A stretch of 64,000 bases of DNA from Pseudomonadota bacterium (GCA_008501635.1 QQUJ01000010.1:310001-374000); one strand, 5' to 3'; counted from the stretch's first letter, positions 49,501 to 55,963 are shown. Made by a program: numbers and translations. The notes: generated by a model from the sequence alone, not told the origin.

Positions 49501-49924
49501 GGGGCAGGCGACGGAGGCGGTCCAGGAGTCCGGCGGACCGCCGACTGTACTGGTGGTGGATGACTCGATCACCATTCGCAAGGTCACCTCGCGCCTGCTG
49601 GAGCGCCACGACATGAAGGCGATGACGGCCCGCGATGGCGTCGATGCACTGGCTGTCATGCAGGAGGCGCTGCCCGACGTGGTATTGCTCGATATCGAGA
49701 TGCCGCGCATGGACGGCTACGACCTCGCCGCGCACATGCGTGCCGATGATCGGTTGAAAACCGTACCGATCGTCATGATCACGTCGCGCACCGGAGAAAA
49801 GCACCGCCAGCGCGCCATGGATCTCGGTGTGGATCGTTACCTCGGCAAACCCTATCAGGAAGCCGAACTGGTCGAGACCATCAACGAGATGTTGGAGAAG
49901 ACCAAATCCAACACGATGCACTGA
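43523..49924 (+). CDS. chpA: ChpA/PilL hybrid chemosensory histidine kinase with multiple HPt domains
   Basis: A 2133-residue CheA-type kinase. Phosphotransfer-like His residues are seen at His52 (LHEVSGALRM), His746 (FHTLKGSGRLVG), His936 (LHTLHGSARMAG), His1087 (LHTLKGGARTAG) and His1281 (LHTLKGGARMAEL). Acidic linkers separate the domains. The kinase core follows: the dimerisation helix from about 1515, N box HVLRNAIAHG with Asn1718, DDGAGINIEAIRRKA and AGRGVGMDVVVSEV. A CheW-like domain (about 1850-1990) and a C-terminal receiver with Asp2057 in LLDIEMPRMDG complete it. It controls twitching through PilG and PilH. ATG 43523, behind AAGGTG, is chosen over GTG 43499. Confidence 0.95.
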   Translation: MSVGASIDFIRLNWVKDEIESSLRDAGVALEAYVENPDDNAVQLKNCNVRLHEVSGALRMLELSGPGILALEMENMAASLSRGTITRRDEAIDALSRAILQLPDQLERLQSGQLDVPLALLPVINELRALRGEKLLEEFTLFKPDLTVFMPVQRDEEAGDNQEDAQILARRLRPIYQKSLVAWFRNPRSLEQLQRLGAVLLRLSGAAQRYAAIQLWWVGGGLVQAIGEGAIADANRAKQLLGQLDQQLKRLVESGEAAIADHPPERLIREMLYLLSRCSSEGEQVREIRETFQLDALLPRGEESNRPVGPNLELLRTVSGALKEDLAKAKDVLDIYVASQSSDPAELAPLIEGLGKVADILAMVNLESSQAAIEQQVEKIRDMVSGALVCDDDQIMDLAGVLLSVDNALDELALGHVPTGGEHADARASANAQFEEALGGVVREAINDMSAVKEAILAFLADPNEKRVLEVTPRYVERVSGCLEMLSHERAAKVAERIGDYLIEGLLNTTEVPAREALDGLADAITGLEYFVESTREQRPNADQMLEMAAERLRQLGFPLEQMSAFEEYGSALDIDLEAQLAETQVGNEADIDEGLAEAPPEPVIEGADEVIDIGFAPTMELSSEVVEQAIAGAESPVDEVSLDETPAEPTFAPQESTVESALLAEEGAGAQPPIEETAAEPVAVSVDEAAELLAPVLSADADPETVEIFFEEAEEIRDVVRETFGRWRENQGDEEALAELRRSFHTLKGSGRLVGAMRMGEFAWSIENLLNRLIDHLLTPSNALFDLMEQVVEIIPSMVEQLQGGEGPAAAEVYELMRGAEFLSLPKERQEAELAAITASQPAVEAAVEEPVETVPAAEAAAEEVPAEEAPEAPVDEAGDFETVSLEPEPMDPVLYEIFSQETEGHIAAINEFVDSCNAQGGHCSVNDLLLRALHTLHGSARMAGVTTIADLSGALERYAKMLHKNLGSFVPETLDVLPLSVAAIRETFAHLNDPARPLPDVSSLVDRIQVMGSKEHTTQIMRIEGLDAFAASAEEAELEAEKTDAAGVFLEEAADLIDAAEESVQRWSEAPADSQYSAQLRRTLHTLKGGARTAGNDAIANLAHAIESLLKPLGDEVVNDTATIELTQRSVDRIAEMLSQVAQVATVTPPDDLIAEMEALLELRSPSVGEPPAEVTVTESSEPEQETVEEVTAEADTDFEVDLSPTMAFDREELEASWHEAESMESTMPGSDDEALGELVDIFLEEAEEILDTTENTLEHWNNNPGNSSLVRELERQLHTLKGGARMAELGPVADLSHVMETLLKAVVDGRVEVSRDIFDGLHQAVDALVGMVEQVRHGERPQRTDPLIELLESIATGRDSFATESTIMEIPAGMAKQLEEAAALLGEDEEPDLESADAAGEPQSLGETGPSEREDEAEVASLSTAAVSDEDIQGEEQEVSTTDAFSAESVEVPTSEELRAEIESDEIVSSDLESITGEAIDDSDDHEDRTAAEAGEESGDESQEETAPDSDERRQAPRVQHETIRVRADLIDDLVNYAGEVGIYRSRLEQQATTFRSNLTELEQTVSRLNQQLRNLEIETEAQIIYRYEKEGESSKEDFDPLELDRFSTMQQLSRALAESVNDLNNLREMLGNLNRESETLLLQQSRVANTLQEGLMRSRMVQFGGLMPRMRRIVRQTCQELGKWAKLRVEGAGVEMDTTVIDRMLPALEHVLRNAIAHGIEPPEVRRSQGKDETGVIALELSRDGPDVVLRVSDDGAGINIEAIRRKAIERGILRADVQLKNEDIVQLILESGLSTADRVTQLAGRGVGMDVVVSEVKQLGGSMQIDTQPGTGTTFILRLPFTLAINRALLVQTGEDLFAIPLANIIGIARMNSEEVERFQTNENEYYEYAGGRYTYRHLGALLGGKPQPLAANETRIPILMVRSGENYTALHVDVVLGSRDVVVKSLGRQMSSVRGLYGATILADGRVVLILDMAALVHRGVVKQAAEGQATEAVQESGGPPTVLVVDDSITIRKVTSRLLERHDMKAMTARDGVDALAVMQEALPDVVLLDIEMPRMDGYDLAAHMRADDRLKTVPIVMITSRTGEKHRQRAMDLGVDRYLGKPYQEAELVETINEMLEKTKSNTMH

Positions 49925-49935
49925 GGTAGATGCCG

Positions 49936-50421
49936 ATGGCGCGCGATGTGACTTCTGCGATACGCAGTCTTCTGATCCCTCTGGAAGGCCAGTACATGCT
50001 GGTGCCCAACTCGGCGGTGGCGGAAATCCTCACCTACCGTGAAACCCGCGCGGTACCGGGTGCGCCGGCGTGGTTTATCGGCATGCTGTCGTGGCGCAAT
50101 CAGACCATTCCGGTTATCTCCTTTGAGGCGGTCGCGGGAGGCGCTACGCCTGAGGTCAGCCCGCGCACCCGAATCGCGGTGTTCAATACGGTGGGCGCGA
50201 ATCCCGCGTATCTGCGTTTTTACGCCGTACTCACGCAGGGTTTCCCCTCCTTGATCAACATCGACAAGGCCAGCATCGCGCCGCTGGGCAGCGATGACCA
50301 GGTCGCCGAGGGCGTCGCCAGCAAAGTGCTGGTGGCGGGCCGTCCGGCTGCGATTCCCGATCTGGACCACATCGAAAGCTGTCTGGTGGATCGCCAGCAG
50401 GTGCTACCCGCCGAACTCTGA
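49936..50421 (+). CDS. chpC: CheW-like chemosensory protein ChpC
   Basis: A 161-residue second CheW-domain protein of the Pil-Chp system: SLLIPLEGQYMLVPNSAVAEIL, then WFIGMLSWRNQTIPVISFEA. In Pseudomonas, ChpC links additional receptors to ChpA. Here it directly follows chpA with an 11-bp gap; the methylesterase gene chpB that would lie between is absent. ATG 49936 lies 8 bases after GAGGT, better than ATG 49930. Confidence 0.88.
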   Translation: MARDVTSAIRSLLIPLEGQYMLVPNSAVAEILTYRETRAVPGAPAWFIGMLSWRNQTIPVISFEAVAGGATPEVSPRTRIAVFNTVGANPAYLRFYAVLTQGFPSLINIDKASIAPLGSDDQVAEGVASKVLVAGRPAAIPDLDHIESCLVDRQQVLPAEL

Positions 50422-50462
50422 ACGCAGCTTCGGGCGGTTTCGTCAGAACGCTCGCGGTCGGA

Positions 50463-51194
50463 TCAGCTCATATCGCCCCAGCGGCTCTGCAGTGCAGCGA
50501 GCGCGGCAAGGGCTGCGGTTTCAGTGCGCAGGATGCGGGGACCGAGACGTATCCCCAGGTACCCGGCACGGCGTAAAAGGTCCATTTCGTTTTCGCTCAA
50601 TCCCCCCTCCGGCCCGACCAGAAGTGAAACCGGTGTCGCGGGTGTCGCCAGCTGCAAAATACCGCCGGCAGCCCGCGGGTCGAGCGCCAGGTGCAGCCCG
50701 CTGGGCAGGCGTTGCAGCCATTCTGGCAACGAACAGGGCGTGTGCAGCGGAGGGATGCGGTTGCGTCCCGATTGTTCGCACGCCGCAATCACTACACCGC
50801 GCCAGTGCGCCATCCGCTTGTCGAGACGCTCCCCCTTGAGTTGCACCTGGCAGTATTCGGTAAACAGCGGCTGGATTGCGGAAACACCCAGTTCCACCGC
50901 CTTGCGCAGGGTGTAGTCCATGCGCTCACCGCGTGAAATGCCCTGCGCCAGGGTAGTGTGCAGCGGCGACTCACGACCGTCGGCAACGAAACTTTTAAGC
51001 GTCACCGTGACGCGCCCGCGATCGACGGTGCCGATCACTGCTCCATACTCGCCGCCGCTGCCATCGAAAAGCACCAAAGGCATATCAGCGGTCATGCGTA
51101 ACACCCGCGCAACATGACGCGCCGCTTCGGCATGGAGATCGATCGTAAGTCCCGGCGCCAGCGCTTCGGGGTGGTAGATGCGGGGGATGCGCAT
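50463..51194 (-). CDS. rsmE: 16S rRNA (uracil-1498-N3)-methyltransferase RsmE
   Basis: SPOUT-class methyltransferase modifying U1498 in the ribosomal decoding region. The 243 residues start MRIPRIYHPEAL, with an N-terminal PUA-like domain. The knotted SAM-binding domain shows ISRGERMDYTLRKAVELGV, ACEQSGRNRIPPLH, LLVGPEGGLSENEMDLL and LGPRILRTETAALAAL. It ends 41 bp from the convergent chpC stop and lies 19 bp downstream of bioA on the same strand. Confidence 0.97.
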   Translation of the reverse strand: MRIPRIYHPEALAPGLTIDLHAEAARHVARVLRMTADMPLVLFDGSGGEYGAVIGTVDRGRVTVTLKSFVADGRESPLHTTLAQGISRGERMDYTLRKAVELGVSAIQPLFTEYCQVQLKGERLDKRMAHWRGVVIAACEQSGRNRIPPLHTPCSLPEWLQRLPSGLHLALDPRAAGGILQLATPATPVSLLVGPEGGLSENEMDLLRRAGYLGIRLGPRILRTETAALAALAALQSRWGDMS

Positions 51195-51213
51195 GCGACT
51201 TGCTCTAGTTGGG

Positions 51214-52575
51214 TTAGTCTCGGGTGGCCAGGTCGATGCCCTCGGTGGCGATCTCGGCGAGCAGGCCGATCTCCTCCGCGGTGATCACGTAGGGCGGCAT
51301 GAAGTAGACCACGTTGCCCAAGGGGCGCAACAGCGCGCCACGTTCCAGGGCATGGCGATAGACGGTCAAACCGCGCCGCTCCTGCCAGGGGTAGGGGGTG
51401 CGGGTCGCCTTGTCTTGCACCATCTCGATGGCGAGGATCATGCCGTGCTGGCGCACCTCGGCCACGTGGGGGTGATCGGTCAGGTGCGCACAGGCTTCAC
51501 CCATGGCGTGGGCCAATTGTCGGTTGCGCTCCAGCACCGGCTCCTCCGCGAAGATATCCAAGGTCGCCAGCGCGGCGCGACAGCCGAGTGGATTGCCGGT
51601 GTAGCTGTGGGAGTGGAGAAACGCGCGCAGCGTGGCGTAGTCGTCGTAAAAGGCCTGGTAGGTCTCGTCGGTGGTGAGGGTCACCGACAGCGGCAGGTAA
51701 CCACCGGTTAGTCCTTTCGATAGGCACATAAAGTCGGGCGTGATGCCGGCCTGCTCGCAGGCGAAGAGCGTTCCGGTGCGGCCGAACCCGACGGCGATCT
51801 CATCGGCGATCAGATGTACGCCATGGCGATCGCAGTCCTCGCGCAGCAGCGAAAGGTAGACCGGGTGGTACATGCGCATGGCGCCGGCGCACTGCACCAG
51901 CGGTTCGACGATCACCGCGCACACTTCGTCGGCGTGGCGTTGCAGCGCCGATTCCATCGCGACGAACAGCGCGCGGCTATGCTCCTCCCAACTCACGCCC
52001 GCGCCGCGCTCATAGCAGTCCGGGCTGGGGACGGTGATGGGCTGCAGCAGCAGCGGCTCGTAAATCTCCTTGTAGAGCCCGACATCGCCCACCGCCAGCG
52101 CGCCCAGGGTTTCGCCGTGGTAGCTGTTGGATAGATTGATATAGCGGGTTTTTCCCGACTTGCCGGAATTGCGCCAGTAGTGATAGCTCATCTTCAGCGC
52201 CACCTCGACGGCCGACGAGCCGTTGTCGGCATAGAAGCAGCGCGTCAATCCAGGCGGCGTCAGCGCCACCAGGCGTTCGGAGAGCTCGATGACCGGTTGG
52301 TGGGTGAATCCGGCGAGGATGACATGCTCGAGATTTTCCAACTGGTCGCGCAGGGCGGCGTTGATCCTGGGATTTGCGTGACCGAAGAGATTGACCCACC
52401 AGGAACTCACGGCGTCCAGGTAACGTTTGCCCGCGAAATCCTCCAGCCAGACCCCCGCGCCGCGCCGGATGGGAATCGGCGGCAACGATTCGTAATCCTT
52501 CATCTGGGTGCAGGGGTGCCAGACATGGGCGAGATCGCGCTCGATCCAGCTTTGGTTGGCGTCGGTGGTGGGCAT
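51214..52575 (-). CDS. bioA: Adenosylmethionine-8-amino-7-oxononanoate aminotransferase BioA
   Basis: Transfers the amino group of SAM to KAPA, giving 7,8-diaminopelargonate, the substrate of BioD. The class III aminotransferase of about 453 residues starts with HVWHPCTQMKDYESLPP. It includes FYADNGSSAVEVALKM, NSYHGETLGALAVG, IADEIAVGFGRTGTLFACE and the PLP lysine in CLSKGLTGGYLPLSVT. ATG 52575 is chosen; an upstream TTG at 52608 is possible. The rest of the visible bio genes are at the left end of the window, so the pathway is split. Confidence 0.96.
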   Translation of the reverse strand: MPTTDANQSWIERDLAHVWHPCTQMKDYESLPPIPIRRGAGVWLEDFAGKRYLDAVSSWWVNLFGHANPRINAALRDQLENLEHVILAGFTHQPVIELSERLVALTPPGLTRCFYADNGSSAVEVALKMSYHYWRNSGKSGKTRYINLSNSYHGETLGALAVGDVGLYKEIYEPLLLQPITVPSPDCYERGAGVSWEEHSRALFVAMESALQRHADEVCAVIVEPLVQCAGAMRMYHPVYLSLLREDCDRHGVHLIADEIAVGFGRTGTLFACEQAGITPDFMCLSKGLTGGYLPLSVTLTTDETYQAFYDDYATLRAFLHSHSYTGNPLGCRAALATLDIFAEEPVLERNRQLAHAMGEACAHLTDHPHVAEVRQHGMILAIEMVQDKATRTPYPWQERRGLTVYRHALERGALLRPLGNVVYFMPPYVITAEEIGLLAEIATEGIDLATRD

Positions 52576-52880
52576 GGGCGTGTGTGCGGTGAGTACGATG
52601 GAGGACAACTATATCAGCTCACAGCTGGCGGTGAGTGCGTGCGAGAGGGCTTGACGGCGACGCGGCATGGTCAAAAATGGCCACCGGTTTCCCTGCCGAG
52701 GCGGCGTGCCCGAGAATCTTCACGTTCAATCCCTGCCGGGCGCCTGGCGTGCCCCTGGGCTCGATGCGTAAGACTGGAAATCTGGTTCCGGAAGCGGTGC
52801 GTCCTTGCACGACCGCTTCGTACTTTCGCTGCGCTGCATCCGGAATCAAGGGTTATTCACAGGCTTCTTGCCGATTCAGC
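52576..52880. other. Intergenic region between bioA and intI
   Basis: This region holds the presumed bioA promoter. A 76-codon reverse frame (52619-52849) has no ribosome site and no recognisable motif, and an overlapping plus-strand frame looks equally random. I see no BirA-type operator and no attC-like structure on this side of the integrase. Confidence 0.5.
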
Positions 52881-53837
52881 TCACAATCTGTCGAGCGGGC
52901 TTTCGGTCCCTGCGTAGTGACGCCCTAGCACGTGGGTGTAGATCTGCGTCGTGCTCACATCGTTATGCCCGAGCAATTCTTGAACGGTGCGGATATCCGT
53001 ACCGCTGGAGAGCAATTGGGTGGCGAATGAATGGCGGAAGGTGTGGCAGTTGATACGTTTGAAACTCATTTTGGCGGCGGCGACTGCCCGGTGCAGCGCT
53101 TTACGAATCGCTGAAGGGTGCAGATGGTGGCGGCACATAACACCCGTTAACGGGTGCGCGCACCAGCCGGTCGCGGGGAAGATAAACGCCCACCCCGGCG
53201 AGCGATGCGCGTTGGGATACTTGCGGCCTAACGCCGCGGGTAGCGAGCAACCGACCCCTTGGAGGTTGTCATTGCGCTGAAGCTCAATCGCCTGTGCAAT
53301 ACGTCCGCGCAAGGAAGCCTCCAATCGTCGGCTCAGCAAAACCCGCCGGTCTTTCCGGCCCTTACCGTCATGGATGTTAAGGGCGAAGTGCTCCAGATCC
53401 ACATCCTGTACCCGCAAGCGCAGACATTCCGATACCCGTAGTCCGCTACCGTAAAGGAGCTCAACCACCAGGCGTGGCGTGCCCCGCATATGATTCAAAA
53501 TACGTTGTACTTCGCCGGGGTTGAGCACTGTGGGGAGGTACCGTTGCCGGGTGGCGAGCGTAAAGCCGAGTTCACCCAACTCCCGTTTCAACACCTTGTG
53601 ATAGAGAAATACCAGTGCATTGAGTGCCGACTTCTGAGTATTTACAGCGACCTGTTTCTCAACCGCCAGCCAAGTCAAAAAGGCTTTCACCTCCCCGGCA
53701 CCTACGGACTCGGGATGACGTTTGTCAATAAAGTAGATGAAGCGACGAGTCCAGCCGAGATAGGCTTTCTCAGTCGCCATGCTATACCCGCGCAGTCGAA
53801 TTTCAGCGCGTACGGATTCAAGAAATGGGCTCGGCAT
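52881..53837 (-). CDS. intI: Integron integrase IntI
   Basis: A 318-residue tyrosine recombinase that recombines attI and attC sites. The catalytic set is intact: Arg134 in YGSGLRVSE, His265 and Arg268 in CHTFRHSFAT, His291 in LLGHNDVSTTQ, and Tyr300 in IYTHV. The integron-specific insertion is present at about residues 201-245 (LGRKYPNAHRSPGW, with CRHHLHPSAI), which separates IntI from XerC/D. It points away from the cassettes, as usual. ATG 53837 gives the family start MPSPFLESVR; the frame extends further upstream through the promoter. The gene appears functional. Confidence 0.95.
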   Translation of the reverse strand: MPSPFLESVRAEIRLRGYSMATEKAYLGWTRRFIYFIDKRHPESVGAGEVKAFLTWLAVEKQVAVNTQKSALNALVFLYHKVLKRELGELGFTLATRQRYLPTVLNPGEVQRILNHMRGTPRLVVELLYGSGLRVSECLRLRVQDVDLEHFALNIHDGKGRKDRRVLLSRRLEASLRGRIAQAIELQRNDNLQGVGCSLPAALGRKYPNAHRSPGWAFIFPATGWCAHPLTGVMCRHHLHPSAIRKALHRAVAAAKMSFKRINCHTFRHSFATQLLSSGTDIRTVQELLGHNDVSTTQIYTHVLGRHYAGTESPLDRL

Positions 53838-53864
53838 GTTCAGTCCTTTGAACGTGTGAATATG

Positions 53865-53899
53865 CTGTATATAAATACAGTATATCAGCGCATTGTCAA
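53865..53899 (-). promoter_or_regulatory. LexA-box-containing intI promoter
   Basis: CTGTATATAAATACAG at 53865-53880 matches the gammaproteobacterial LexA consensus CTGT-N8-ACAG with an AT-rich alternating centre, 28 bp before the intI start. On the reverse strand TTGACA occupies 53899-53894, and a -10-like TATTTA lies inside the LexA box after a 16-base spacer. Repressor binding would therefore block the promoter. SOS control of integron integrases is established in Vibrio and in class 1 integrons. Confidence 0.85.
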
Positions 53900-54166
53900 G
53901 AATCGGGCTCGTTTTACCCGAAGGGAAGGCGCGTTTTCGGGTAGCGGCGACCAAACATTTGGTGCAATATCAACCGACTACAGAAATCCTCACAGGGCAT
54001 ATGAGGGGTCCCAGTATTTAAATATGGGGACCAGCGCGCTTACACGAGGAAGGGAATCCACTAATCCAAGAAAATCCCTTCATAAACAATTCAATGTAGA
54101 TGGTCACGGAAAACTCGTAATCGGGATACTCGGACCAACTCGATATACAAATGTTATGCATAAAAA
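53900..54166 (+). other. Putative attI region and cassette insertion point
   Basis: This noncoding stretch between intI and the first cassette ORF is where attI must lie. The junction core GTTATGC at 54153-54159 is identical to the right core of the downstream attC, so insertion at G/TTATGC defines the first cassette. Two inverted repeats occur: TACCCGAA (53915-53922) with TTCGGGTA (53936-53943), and a near-palindrome at 54007-54032 centred on ATTTAAAT and flanked by GGTCCC and GGGACC. No attC-like arm precedes the junction. A cassette promoter Pc was not identified. Confidence 0.65.
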
Positions 54167-54544
54167 ATGAAAACATCAATTAAATACATTGCATATATTA
54201 TCGGCGGTCTTTCAACCGCATATTTATTATTTATGTATGTTATATCTTCATATATCGGTAGCTCCTCAATAGAGACGTGGGATGCAATGCAAAAACAAGC
54301 ATTTAATTGCCCTGAAGGAACTGAAGTAACATATCGAGGCTGGAGTGAGAATGGGCGAATGCGTTATTGTGAACCCTCTAAAAATGGAGCATGGGAAGCA
54401 TGGATGTCTGGTTATAAATGGGTGCAAGGCACTTACATAAACGGAAAAGAACATGGTGAATGGTTATGGTTCAACAAAGACGGTTCAGTAAGTAAACGCA
54501 TTATTTATGTATATGGTGTAGAACAAAAGGTCGGTGAGATATAA
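54167..54544 (+). CDS. Integron cassette ORF: membrane-anchored protein of unknown function
   Basis: A 125-residue protein in the first cassette. A hydrophobic N-terminal helix (about residues 7-28) suggests a signal anchor. The exported part contains two Cys (FNCPEGTEV and MRYCEPSKNG) that could form a disulfide, and one or two MORN-like strands: YRGWSENGRMRYCE, then GTYINGKEHGEWLWFNKDGS. No enzyme family is recognised. The gene is strikingly AT-rich compared with the flanking chromosome, indicating foreign origin. Its stop lies against the attC left core, and it has no good ribosome site, both typical of cassettes. Confidence 0.8.
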   Translation: MKTSIKYIAYIIGGLSTAYLLFMYVISSYIGSSSIETWDAMQKQAFNCPEGTEVTYRGWSENGRMRYCEPSKNGAWEAWMSGYKWVQGTYINGKEHGEWLWFNKDGSVSKRIIYVYGVEQKVGEI

Positions 54545-54545
54545 T

Positions 54546-54617
54546 GCATAACAAGGCGTTTAAATCGCTACGCTCGGACGCGCTAAAAGCGGCGCGCCGT
54601 TTAACTGGTCGTTATGC
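54546..54617 (+). other. attC recombination site (72 bp)
   Basis: The left core GCATAAC (54546-54552) is the exact complement of the right core GTTATGC (54611-54617). Next to each are L-type arms, AAGGCGTTTAA on the left and CCGTTTAACTGG on the right, and the centre (GCGCTAAAAGCGGCGCGC) can pair further. Core spacing, orientation and the typical AACAAGGCG-TTTAA arm agree with proteobacterial attC sites. It closes the first cassette and precedes higBA. Confidence 0.88.
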
Positions 54618-54632
54618 TGTCAATAACCACTC

Positions 54633-54656
54633 GTAACCCGTAACGTAATAGGTTAC
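54633..54656. promoter_or_regulatory. Candidate higBA operator
   Basis: GTAACC (54633-54638) and GGTTAC (54651-54656) form an inverted repeat around CGTAACGTAATA, 10 bases before the higB start. Autoregulated toxin-antitoxin operons typically carry such an operator over their promoter, and TA cassettes usually bring their own promoter into integrons. HigA binding is inferred. Confidence 0.5.
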
Positions 54657-54665
54657 ACTTCTTGA

Positions 54666-54944
54666 ATGATAAGGAACTTCAAGCACAAGGGCCTGGAGAA
54701 ATTCTTCCTGAAAGGAACCAAATCGGGAATTCAGGCCAAGCATGCCACCCGATTAAGACTGATTCTGGGCCGGCTGAATGCTGCTACGAACCCACATGAC
54801 ATGGACCTTCCTGGACTCAAATTACATGAGCTAAGTGGTGGTCGGAAAGGAGACTGGTCGGTTTGGGTTAGTGGTAACTGGCGTGTGACATTTCGTTTTG
54901 AAGGAATGGATGCGGAAGCGATCGATTATGAAGATTACCATTGA
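54666..54944 (+). CDS. higB: HigB-type RelE/ParE superfamily toxin
   Basis: A 92-residue toxin. The sequence MIRNFKHKGLEKFFLKG, LRLILGRLNAA, DLPGLKLHELSGGRKGDWSVWV and GNWRVTFRFEGMDAEAIDYEDYH matches the plasmid-maintenance killer (HigB) family. These are ribosome-dependent mRNA endonucleases. The toxin-first order and the following HTH antitoxin are diagnostic of higBA. It starts 49 bp after the attC core, consistent with being the second cassette. Confidence 0.92.
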   Translation: MIRNFKHKGLEKFFLKGTKSGIQAKHATRLRLILGRLNAATNPHDMDLPGLKLHELSGGRKGDWSVWVSGNWRVTFRFEGMDAEAIDYEDYH

Positions 54945-54950
54945 GGTGTA

Positions 54951-55241
54951 ATGATGAAGATGCACAATCCACCCCATCCCGGTGAAATACTCAGGGAACT
55001 CTGCATCGAGCCAATGGGGTTAAGCATTACTGAGGCTGCCGAAGCGCTTGGCGTTAGCAGAAAGACTTTGTCAGCTATTTTAAATGGCCATGCAGGCATT
55101 AGCCCTGAAATGGCGGTTCGTCTTTCTTTAGCATTCGGAACGTCTTCCGAGAGCTGGCTGAATCAGCAATCGCAGTATGATTTATGGGAAGCCGAAAAAA
55201 AGCGCAAATCCTTAAAAGTGAGGAAGCTATCAGCAGCATAA
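54951..55241 (+). CDS. higA: HigA family antitoxin
   Basis: A 96-residue XRE-type helix-turn-helix protein. It begins [19 protein letters not shown] and continues [37 protein letters not shown], which covers the DNA-binding helices (about residues 27-60). It should neutralise HigB and repress the operon. It follows higB by 6 bp, and several in-frame ATGs exist (54951, 54954, 54960). The stop overlaps a GCATAAC core, as expected at the end of a cassette. Confidence 0.93.
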   Translation: MMKMHNPPHPGEILRELCIEPMGLSITEAAEALGVSRKTLSAILNGHAGISPEMAVRLSLAFGTSSESWLNQQSQYDLWEAEKKRKSLKVRKLSAA

Positions 55242-55386
55242 CAAACAATTCAACTACCGAGGCAAACGAAAGGTGGACGGGCAATGGAAGCTGATGATGA
55301 TGTTGCATAATATGTTGAAAATTCATCGCTATGGATGGGAATGGGGATAGAAAACGCGAGTGAGAGTTGCTTGAATCCGGTTAAAC
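55236..55386 (+). other. Possible degenerate attC after higBA
   Basis: GCATAAC (55236-55242), overlapping the higA stop, followed by AAACAATTCAA, has the form of an attC left arm. No GTTATGC follows. The best right arm is TTGCTTGAATCCG-GTTAAAC ending at 55386. It can pair through TTGAAT/ATTCAA, but its core has two mismatches to the left core. The site is probably decayed or recombined, marking the end of the recognisable array. Confidence 0.45.
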
Positions 55387-55630
55387 CAAAGAGAACCGTA
55401 TAATCGGCAAGGGACAATGAACGAACCCGAATTATATTTGTCGCGCTGGAAGTTTGTTGGTCTCAGCACGGTTTTTCGACAGGCTCGTTATGTGGCCAGT
55501 ATTCAGATGTTCCAGAACTTTAAGCTAGTACACAGCAGACGCCCTAATTAGCAGTCTCAGTTTCTTAGATTGATCCAAAGCAGTTGCTTAGGGCTAAGGT
55601 GATTTTCGTTTATGCGACAATTTATTATCT
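55387..55630. other. Noncoding stretch, end of cassette array
   Basis: No credible coding frame, repeat or attC pair was seen. It is more AT-rich than the core chromosome, in keeping with accessory DNA. One GTTATGT lies at about 55488 without a matching left arm. Confidence 0.5.
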
Positions 55631-55963
55631 CTATTCATCAAGCACGCGTCGCCGTTCCTCAAATTCTTCCTTGTCGATCTCGCCTCGCGCGAAACGTTCC
55701 TTGAGGATATCGAGAGGGGTCCTACCAGGTGTGGTCGGTGGCGCTGCACCACGTCCTCCCCCGAGCCAGCGGAATATGAGAACAACCGCAGCCACAATGG
55801 CCACGATGAAAACGATCATCATTAGCGGACCCAAAAACATCCACCCTCCGCCACTCCACATGTGTGGCCCATGGTACGGCCAGTCCTGCTGCTGCGCCCA
55901 AGCAGTCGATGATACCGTAAACGTATTGATCGGGATTGCCACCCAAGCGAGCAAGGTCTTCAT
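55631..55963 (-). CDS. SHOCT domain membrane protein
   Basis: A 110-residue protein with a signal-like N-terminus (about 1-23, ending AWA), a Trp/Pro/Gly-rich segment, one TM helix (about 43-66) and a Gly-rich linker. The C-terminal SHOCT motif is PLDILKERFARGEIDKEEFEERRRVL (about 82-107). SHOCT domains are short oligomerisation modules with no defined function. The start follows GAAGGGAG. It is on the opposite strand to the cassettes, so whether it belongs to the array is unclear. Confidence 0.8.
   Translation of the reverse strand: MKTLLAWVAIPINTFTVSSTAWAQQQDWPYHGPHMWSGGGWMFLGPLMMIVFIVAIVAAVVLIFRWLGGGRGAAPPTTPGRTPLDILKERFARGEIDKEEFEERRRVLDE

Noticed and set aside
52619-52849. 76-codon reverse ORF between bioA and intI
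   Set aside because: No ribosome site, no recognisable motif, and an equally good frame on the other strand.
53490-54170. 226-codon plus-strand frame running from inside intI across the attI region
   Set aside because: The first part is antisense to the conserved intI, the remainder covers promoter and attI sequence, and the product has no coherent features.
55480-55495. GTTATGT as an attC core
   Set aside because: No complementary left arm within 150 bp upstream.
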